From positions 1 to 10,277 of the forward strand of contig JARFQS010000625.1 in assembly GCA_029287645.1 (NCBI GenBank): DNA of 10,277 nucleotides. Direction: 5' to 3'. The translations under genes were made by a program, and so were the position numbers. This DNA comes from Thermoanaerobaculia bacterium. GTDB taxonomy: Bacteria; Acidobacteriota; Thermoanaerobaculia; Multivoradales; JAHEKO01. Position 1 is the first letter of the stretch. Every line of letters begins with the position of its first letter. Below, piece after piece: positions 6,609 to 10,277 of this stretch. The notes beneath the pieces are model-generated. The model saw only the letters and a list, made by a program, of their open reading frames with translations, was not told the origin of the DNA and made no database searches.

Positions 6609-7349
6609 ATGAAGCGTTTCGCCTGTCTTGCCTGCTGTGTTCTCGTAGTCGCCTGCTCATCAGGCGGGACCGCTCCGCCGCAGCCTTCGGAGTCCACCAA
6701 CACGACCAGCTCGGACCTGAAGCGCGCCGTGCACTGGATGCGGAACTCCGCAGAATTCCAGGCCATCGTCCTGCAGACCTACTCCCTCGCCGGCCAGGAG
6801 CTCAGGAAGAGGGTGGAAGGAAAGGCGCCGGGCACCTGGGCAGTCGCACTGGACGCTGACGAGACCTTGATCAGCAACTTGGACTACGAGAAGGAGCTGG
6901 TGAGACTCGGTCGGGAGTCTACGGATGAGTTGTGGGTAGCCTGGGTGGCCAAGCAGGCCGCAGAGCCCCTACCGGGAGCCCTGGAGTTTCTGGGTCTCGT
7001 TCAGGAGCTGGGTGGGCACATCGCGGTCGTGACCAACAGGAAGGAGCGCGACTGCCCCGACACTCGAGCCAATCTGGAAGCCTTCGAGATTCCCTTCGAC
7101 GTGTTGCTGTGCCGCACAGACGACCGGGAAAAGGAGCCGCGCTGGGCGAGGATCGAGAATGGCACTGCGACAGAAGGGATTCCAGCGGTCGAGATCGTCA
7201 TGTGGCTCGGCGACAACATCAACGATTTTCCGGGCATGACCCAGGAGTCGAGATTCTCCTCTCCGGAGGCCTTCGAGGAGTACGGCACCCGGTTCTTTGT
7301 CTTTCCGAACCCGAGCTACGGCTCGTGGCAGGCCAATCCATTCGACTAG
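6609..7349 (+). CDS. HAD-superfamily acid phosphatase lipoprotein, e(P4)/class B-like (IIIB)
   Basis: This 246-residue lipoprotein belongs to the HAD subfamily IIIB acid phosphatases, whose e(P4)-type members dephosphorylate nucleotides or other phosphomonoesters at the outer membrane. The lipobox LVVAC places the lipid-modified cysteine at C16, followed by a Ser/Thr/Pro linker to about 35. HAD motif I is LDADET with D82 and D84; motif II is VVTNR with T142; motif IV is GDNINDF with D202 and D206. A lysine at 174 or 176 is the likely motif III residue. Each catalytic position is present, so an active enzyme is expected. The ATG at 6609 follows GGAGGG at eight bases and gives the lipobox directly. 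A promoter-like TACAAT stands upstream. It is monocistronic by position. The exact substrate is not predictable. Confidence 0.92.
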   Translation: MKRFACLACCVLVVACSSGGTAPPQPSESTNTTSSDLKRAVHWMRNSAEFQAIVLQTYSLAGQELRKRVEGKAPGTWAVALDADETLISNLDYEKELVRLGRESTDELWVAWVAKQAAEPLPGALEFLGLVQELGGHIAVVTNRKERDCPDTRANLEAFEIPFDVLLCRTDDREKEPRWARIENGTATEGIPAVEIVMWLGDNINDFPGMTQESRFSSPEAFEEYGTRFFVFPNPSYGSWQANPFD

Positions 7350-7403
7350 GTCCCTCCCACACTCCCAGGGGTGAGCCGTCCAGCGTTCCTTCGGCCGGTC
7401 TTT

Positions 7404-7536
7404 GAGGGCTTGGGGGTTGAGGTGGCCGTCGTACCTCCGGCCGTTCCTCGAGGGCCTGAAGCCCTACGGGGAACCCTGTGCGTCGCTAGAGAGTGCCTGC
7501 TCAGTTCTACCCCTGGGCCCTTACGCCCCTACGCCC
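7404..7536. repeat. Interspersed intergenic repeat, copy B, in the phosphatase / acyltransferase convergent gap
   Basis: This is the second copy of the 6082-6236 element. It begins GAGGGCTTGGGGGTTGAGG, contains GTCGTACCTCC at 7428-7438, and ends with the 20-base core at 7517-7536, four bases before the acyltransferase stop codon at 7541. An internal hairpin, AGGGC-CTGAA-GCCCT, lies at 7451-7465. The long-range arms 7405-7416 and 7510-7521 pair except for three central bases. The middle part differs from copy A while the ends are kept, which suggests selection on the ends or independent decay of the centre. Confidence 0.75.
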
Positions 7537-7540
7537 TTGG

Positions 7541-8830
7541 TCAAGTCGTTTCGCCGGAGGCGGCGGCGAGCTCCGCGAGAGCCTGATCGAAGGCCTGCGC
7601 GATGCGATGGGGGTCCGCAGCGGATCCCGTATCGACGATGACTCCGAGGCGTAGCTGGTCGGAGGTTGCCGAAATCCCAAGGCACAGCTTCTGAAGACCT
7701 GCCTGGGCTGGCCAGTAGAGCCAGTGCTCGAGCTTCTGGCCGCAGAAGTAGAGGGGTTCCGTCGGCAGGGGAGCAAGAGAGAGGAGAAGGGTCGTCTTCT
7801 TGGCAATCTGGCGGGCGATCTGGTCTTCAACGTGAGACATCCGGAAACCGGGGTCTCCAGTGTCTTGAAACGCGGCGAACGAGCCCGGGTCGGAGCCGAG
7901 ATCGTCCATATCCTGCCGGAGCTTCCGGATACGTGAGCGAACGGTTGTTCTGCCAACTGGCAGGGGAAGTACGGCGAGTCCGAAACGACTTCCGAGAGGG
8001 TCGTCCTCCGGTCCGCGAAGATTGCAGGGCACAACGGCCCTCAGAATCGTCGCTTCGGGAAGCAGGTCGAGTCGAATGAGCTCCTGTCGAAGGCAAGCGG
8101 TGACTGCGGCGAGGAGGAGCTCGGTCTCGCTGGTCTCCAGTCGGGTCGCGAAGCTGCGTAGACGGATCAGGGGGAAGTCCTGGGACCAGGCCACCTGCCG
8201 CTGATTCGTCGGCTTACCCATCAGTGAGGAATCGGTGTCGGAGCGCTGAGCGATCAATCGGCAGAGAGAGCGGACCGTAGCTCCTGATTGGCTGGCTGCT
8301 TCGACCACTTCCTCAGCCCGGAACCGGCCTTCGAGTCCCTGGGAGGTGATCCCTGAGTCGTCTCCCTCCTTGGTGCTGCCGAGGCCCAGGATGATTCTGG
8401 AAGCCGAGGTGCCATCGACAACGCTCTGGTGGATCTTGACCACCAGTGCAGAGCCACCGTCGACTTCTTCGACGAGATGCAGCTGCCACAAGGGCTGGTC
8501 TTCCGACATCGGTTCGGAAAGAAGCTTGCGGATCAGTGTCTCCAGGTCCGTTGCCGAGCCCTGCGGCGAAAGGGTGGAGCGAAACAGATGATGGTCGAGG
8601 GCGAAATCGTCTCCCTCATGCCACCGGGGCCTGGCCCTGGGAAGCCTGGACGGCAGAATGCGCTGCCGAAAGCGCTCGTAGGACATCAGCCGGTCCTCGA
8701 CGAGGGCTTTCAGCTCTTCGATGGGTAGGACTCGTGCGAAGAAGAGGACCGCCACCGAGGCCATGGGACTGGCGGTCTCCTGCAAGCGGATCCATGTATG
8801 GTCCGCAGCTGTGAGTGTCGACTCTCTCAA
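7541..8830 (-). CDS. WS/DGAT-family acyltransferase homologue with altered HHxxxDG motif
   Basis: This 429-residue protein has the two-domain layout of wax ester synthase/diacylglycerol acyltransferases, which join acyl-CoA to alcohols or diacylglycerol at the cytoplasmic membrane. The N-terminal LTAADHTWIRLQE...PM segment (6-23), the DQPLW motif (111-115) and the C-terminal NLRGP...GLAVLPLPVG region (270-293) fit the family, including its C-terminal DUF1298 domain. However, the catalytic motif is HQSVVDG (134-140): the second histidine, the proposed general base, is glutamine (codon CAG). The usual GN before the last motif is GS (280-281). It may be inactive, have another chemistry, or use the remaining His. 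The start is TTG at 8830, seven bases after the DUF1579 stop; no in-frame ATG lies before the conserved N-terminus. It likely shares a transcript with the DUF1579 gene. Confidence 0.87.
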   Translation of the reverse strand: MRESTLTAADHTWIRLQETASPMASVAVLFFARVLPIEELKALVEDRLMSYERFRQRILPSRLPRARPRWHEGDDFALDHHLFRSTLSPQGSATDLETLIRKLLSEPMSEDQPLWQLHLVEEVDGGSALVVKIHQSVVDGTSASRIILGLGSTKEGDDSGITSQGLEGRFRAEEVVEAASQSGATVRSLCRLIAQRSDTDSSLMGKPTNQRQVAWSQDFPLIRLRSFATRLETSETELLLAAVTACLRQELIRLDLLPEATILRAVVPCNLRGPEDDPLGSRFGLAVLPLPVGRTTVRSRIRKLRQDMDDLGSDPGSFAAFQDTGDPGFRMSHVEDQIARQIAKKTTLLLSLAPLPTEPLYFCGQKLEHWLYWPAQAGLQKLCLGISATSDQLRLGVIVDTGSAADPHRIAQAFDQALAELAAASGETT

Positions 8831-8837
8831 GGGATTC

Positions 8838-9434
8838 TCAGGGTTTGCGGACGGCGTCGAACTCCATGTTCTTGATCTCGGTTCCGCTGGGCGTGACGAT
8901 GTAGGACTCGTATCGATACGAGTCTTCGTCGATGATGGTGGTCACGCTCTTGATGCTGAGCTCGGTCTTCGAAACAGGGTCGGTGAAGTTGGCGGTCATG
9001 GTGCGAATCCCACAGGTGGCATCGCACTTGCCGTTGAAGACCAGGGTGTAGGTTCCCCGGCTGTCGCGCCAGGTGCTGACGAACTTGCTGGCTGCAATGT
9101 CGTATCCCTCGATCCTCAGCCCTTCGAAAGCGGTGCCCAGGACCTCGCCTTCGAGTCGGGTCTCCACGAAGTTCTCGCCCAGGATCCAGCGGCTGGAGGC
9201 GGAACCGCGTGTCTCCTGGGGCTCACTGTTGGGACTCGTCCAGGCCCGAATCGTCATGTCCCAGTCACCAACGGTGGCCGCCAGGTGATTCTGTGGGGAG
9301 CCTGGTCCCGTGGTTTCAACCGCCTCGCTGCCAGTCGTCTCGTCTTGGGCGGCAGGAAGAGCCACGCCTGACCGAGGTGACCCGAGGGAAAGGATCAAGA
9401 GCGGCAGGCACAGCTTGAGGTGATGGCGTTTCAT
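8838..9434 (-). CDS. Exported DUF1579-family protein
   Basis: This is a 198-residue protein. A signal peptide occupies about residues 1-29 (KRHHLK then a leucine-rich core, cleavage probably near LPAAQ), followed by an acidic Thr/Gly linker to about 50. From 55 on it resembles DUF1579, a beta-barrel-like domain of unknown biochemical role: VGDWDM at 55-60, a GSASSRWILGENFVETR stretch at 77-93, FEGLRIEGYD at 103-112, and FVSTWRDSRGT at 118-128. Most DUF1579 proteins I recall are cytoplasmic, so the export signal is notable. Cysteines 137 and 141 form a CxxxC that could be disulfide-bonded. The ATG at 9434 follows AGGAG, so the longer frame reaching 9515 is rejected. It precedes the acyltransferase by seven bases, suggesting a shared function with lipophilic ligands (inference only). 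Confidence 0.85.
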   Translation of the reverse strand: MKRHHLKLCLPLLILSLGSPRSGVALPAAQDETTGSEAVETTGPGSPQNHLAATVGDWDMTIRAWTSPNSEPQETRGSASSRWILGENFVETRLEGEVLGTAFEGLRIEGYDIAASKFVSTWRDSRGTYTLVFNGKCDATCGIRTMTANFTDPVSKTELSIKSVTTIIDEDSYRYESYIVTPSGTEIKNMEFDAVRKP

Positions 9435-9525
9435 AGAGAGCTCCTGTACCTGCTGGCCTGCGGTGCTGAGCCGGTGTCGGAACGCCTCCCAACCGGTGCC
9501 CATTCGCCTGGCCAAAGACTTCGAA

Positions 9526-9531
9526 ATGATA
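9526..9531 (-). promoter_or_regulatory. Possible -10 for the DUF1579/acyltransferase unit
   Basis: On the minus strand this reads TATCAT, five of six matches to the -10 consensus. It would leave a leader of about 85 bases before the ATG at 9434. No -35 is apparent. It is listed because the intergenic space must hold divergent promoters and this is the best candidate on this strand. Confidence 0.25.
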
Positions 9532-9553
9532 CCGCAGAGGTCATCTGGGATAT

Positions 9554-9572
9554 CGTCCTCTGATAGAGGACG
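9554..9572. promoter_or_regulatory. Perfect 8-bp inverted repeat in the divergent DUF1579 / DUF2007 region
   Basis: CGTCCTCT at 9554-9561 and AGAGGACG at 9565-9572 are exact reverse complements separated by GAT. The site lies 60 bases before the DUF2007 start and 120 bases before the DUF1579 start. It may be an operator for a dimeric regulator or a hairpin in a 5' leader. The rest of the 197-base gap shows only the TATCAT candidate at 9526 and the AAGGAGG ribosome site before 9632. Confidence 0.45.
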
Positions 9573-9631
9573 CCCAGCCCCGGGAGATCGTCGGGATCGA
9601 GAATCGGTGGATGTGGGTCAAGGAGGATTCA

Positions 9632-10003
9632 ATGTACTGTCCTGGATGCAGAGCGGAATACCGAGAAGAGATCGAATCTTGTCCGGACTGCGAGGTCCTG
9701 TTGGTCGCCGAGCTGCCGCCCGAGGGTCCGGATACGGATCTGGTCCCGATCTTCGAGACAGCCGATGTCTCCCTGCTGCCCATCGTCAAGTCGCTCTTGG
9801 ACTCGGCGGGTATCCCCTGTGTCGTGCAAGGAGAGGAGGCGCTCAGCGTTCTGCCGGTAGGACGTTGGGGCGCCGGGATCAGTCAGTCGGGTCGTGGCTT
9901 GGCAGCGACGATCCGAGTCGACAAGGCGCGTGCCCGGGAGGCCGAAGAGTTGCTACGTCCTCTGGCCGAAGGCGAGCCCCCGGCCGAGCCGGAAGAAGCT
10001 TGA
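9632..10003 (+). CDS. Zinc-ribbon plus DUF2007 protein
   Basis: The 123-residue protein opens with a zinc ribbon, CxxC at 3-6 and CxxC at 17-20, and continues with a DUF2007 domain at about 37-110 (LVPIFETADVSLLPIVKSLLDSAGIPC, then a strand ending ATIRVDKARAREAEELL). DUF2007 is a small domain sometimes described as signal-transducing and related to PII-like folds; no reaction is known. The tail is Pro/Glu-rich. The ATG at 9632 is chosen because AAGGAGG lies five bases upstream and the ribbon begins at residue 3; a start at 9611 would add seven residues and lacks such a site. It is cytoplasmic, with no export signal. The ACT-domain gene begins 13 bases after its stop, so the two are likely co-transcribed. 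Confidence 0.88.
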   Translation: MYCPGCRAEYREEIESCPDCEVLLVAELPPEGPDTDLVPIFETADVSLLPIVKSLLDSAGIPCVVQGEEALSVLPVGRWGAGISQSGRGLAATIRVDKARAREAEELLRPLAEGEPPAEPEEA

Positions 10004-10016
10004 AGAGCTCAGGACG

Positions 10017-10277
10017 ATGGTTCGGACTAGCGTCGACCTGGTTCTCCTGGAGTCGTCATTCGCCGTCTGTCGCCTACCCGCCGACGAGCCCGAGCCCGGC
10101 TGGGCGCAGCCAGGGTCCTTCTCATCGGTGACTCGCCCCCCTCTGGTGTTGTCTATCGTCTGCGTGGCGGCGAGTGTCCCACCCGAGGTCGAGGCCGAGA
10201 CCGGGTGGCGATGTCTCATGGTCGAGGGCCCACTGGCTTTCACGGAAATCGGGATCCTGTCCTCTTTGACAGCCCCC
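10017..10277 (+). CDS. ACT-domain protein, 3' end cut by the window edge
   Basis: The frame is open for 87 codons to the last base. The sequence resembles small ACT-domain proteins (COG3603 type, related to the ACT pair of aspartokinases and to CASTOR), which bind amino acids or other small ligands: SFAVCRLPADEPEPGW at 14-29, SFSSVTR at 34-40, LSIVCVAASVPP at 45-56, and GWRCLMVEGPLAFTEIGIL at 63-81. The last segment is the ligand-site-like turn ahead of the ACT helix. The ATG at 10017 has AGGA upstream and follows the DUF2007 stop by 13 bases. The family match is from memory of conserved strings, and the missing C-terminus would hold the rest of the second ACT unit. Function in this organism is unknown. 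Confidence 0.8.
   Translation, partial: MVRTSVDLVLLESSFAVCRLPADEPEPGWAQPGSFSSVTRPPLVLSIVCVAASVPPEVEAETGWRCLMVEGPLAFTEIGILSSLTAP

Noticed and set aside
9435..9515. 27-residue N-terminal extension of the DUF1579 protein
   Set aside because: The ATG at 9434 has AGGAG and yields a standard signal peptide; the extension is charged and would bury it.
1..10277. Defence island, prophage, transposon or CRISPR content
   Set aside because: No transposase, integrase, nuclease-toxin or Cas-type motif and no regularly spaced repeats. The exonuclease and CPBP genes look like housekeeping members, with no partners that would suggest defence.

Overview
This is a GC-rich bacterial chromosomal window, roughly 60% G+C by eye. 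It holds twelve protein genes, two of them cut by the window edges, and no RNA genes or mobile elements that I can recognise. The mix fits an Acidobacteriota-type genome (for example the Thermoanaerobaculia side of that phylum): an M48 peptidase, a P1B-4 metal ATPase, a WS/DGAT acyltransferase, a DUF1579 protein, a zinc-ribbon DUF2007 protein and an ACT-domain protein. That placement is inference; nothing here is a phylogenetic marker.

Layout. At the left edge an exported M48 metallopeptidase (minus, 1-1193, C-terminus missing) diverges from a CPBP-family membrane protease (plus, 1403-2185). Next is a minus-strand cluster read from 4039 down to 2262: a stand-alone 5'-3' exonuclease, a 53-residue single-span membrane protein whose GTG start overlaps the exonuclease stop codon, and an exported Cys-containing, highly charged protein of unknown function with its own promoter-like site. 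Diverging from the exonuclease is a 647-residue P1B-4 ATPase (plus, 4148-6091) with the SPC and HEGST signatures. It converges on a 71-residue membrane protein (minus, 6299-6514), which in turn diverges from an acid-phosphatase lipoprotein of the e(P4) type (plus, 6609-7349). The lipoprotein gene converges on a two-gene minus-strand unit: an exported DUF1579 protein (9434-8838) followed after 7 bases by a WS/DGAT-family acyltransferase homologue (8830-7541). At the right edge a zinc-ribbon/DUF2007 protein (plus, 9632-10003) is followed after 13 bases by the start of an ACT-domain protein (10017 to the window end).

The most striking non-coding signal is a pair of related elements at 6082-6236 and 7404-7536. 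Each fills a convergent 3'-3' gap between genes, shares an exact 20-base core, and can form hairpins. The left copy even supplies the stop codon of the metal ATPase. Other points of interest are a WS/DGAT homologue whose catalytic HHxxxDG motif reads HQxxxDG, the overlapping small membrane gene, a shared TAGTACAATC promoter-like sequence before two exported-protein genes, and a perfect 8-bp hairpin between the DUF1579 and DUF2007 genes. I see no defence system, CRISPR array, prophage or integron. The genes look like ordinary housekeeping and envelope functions rather than one coherent pathway.
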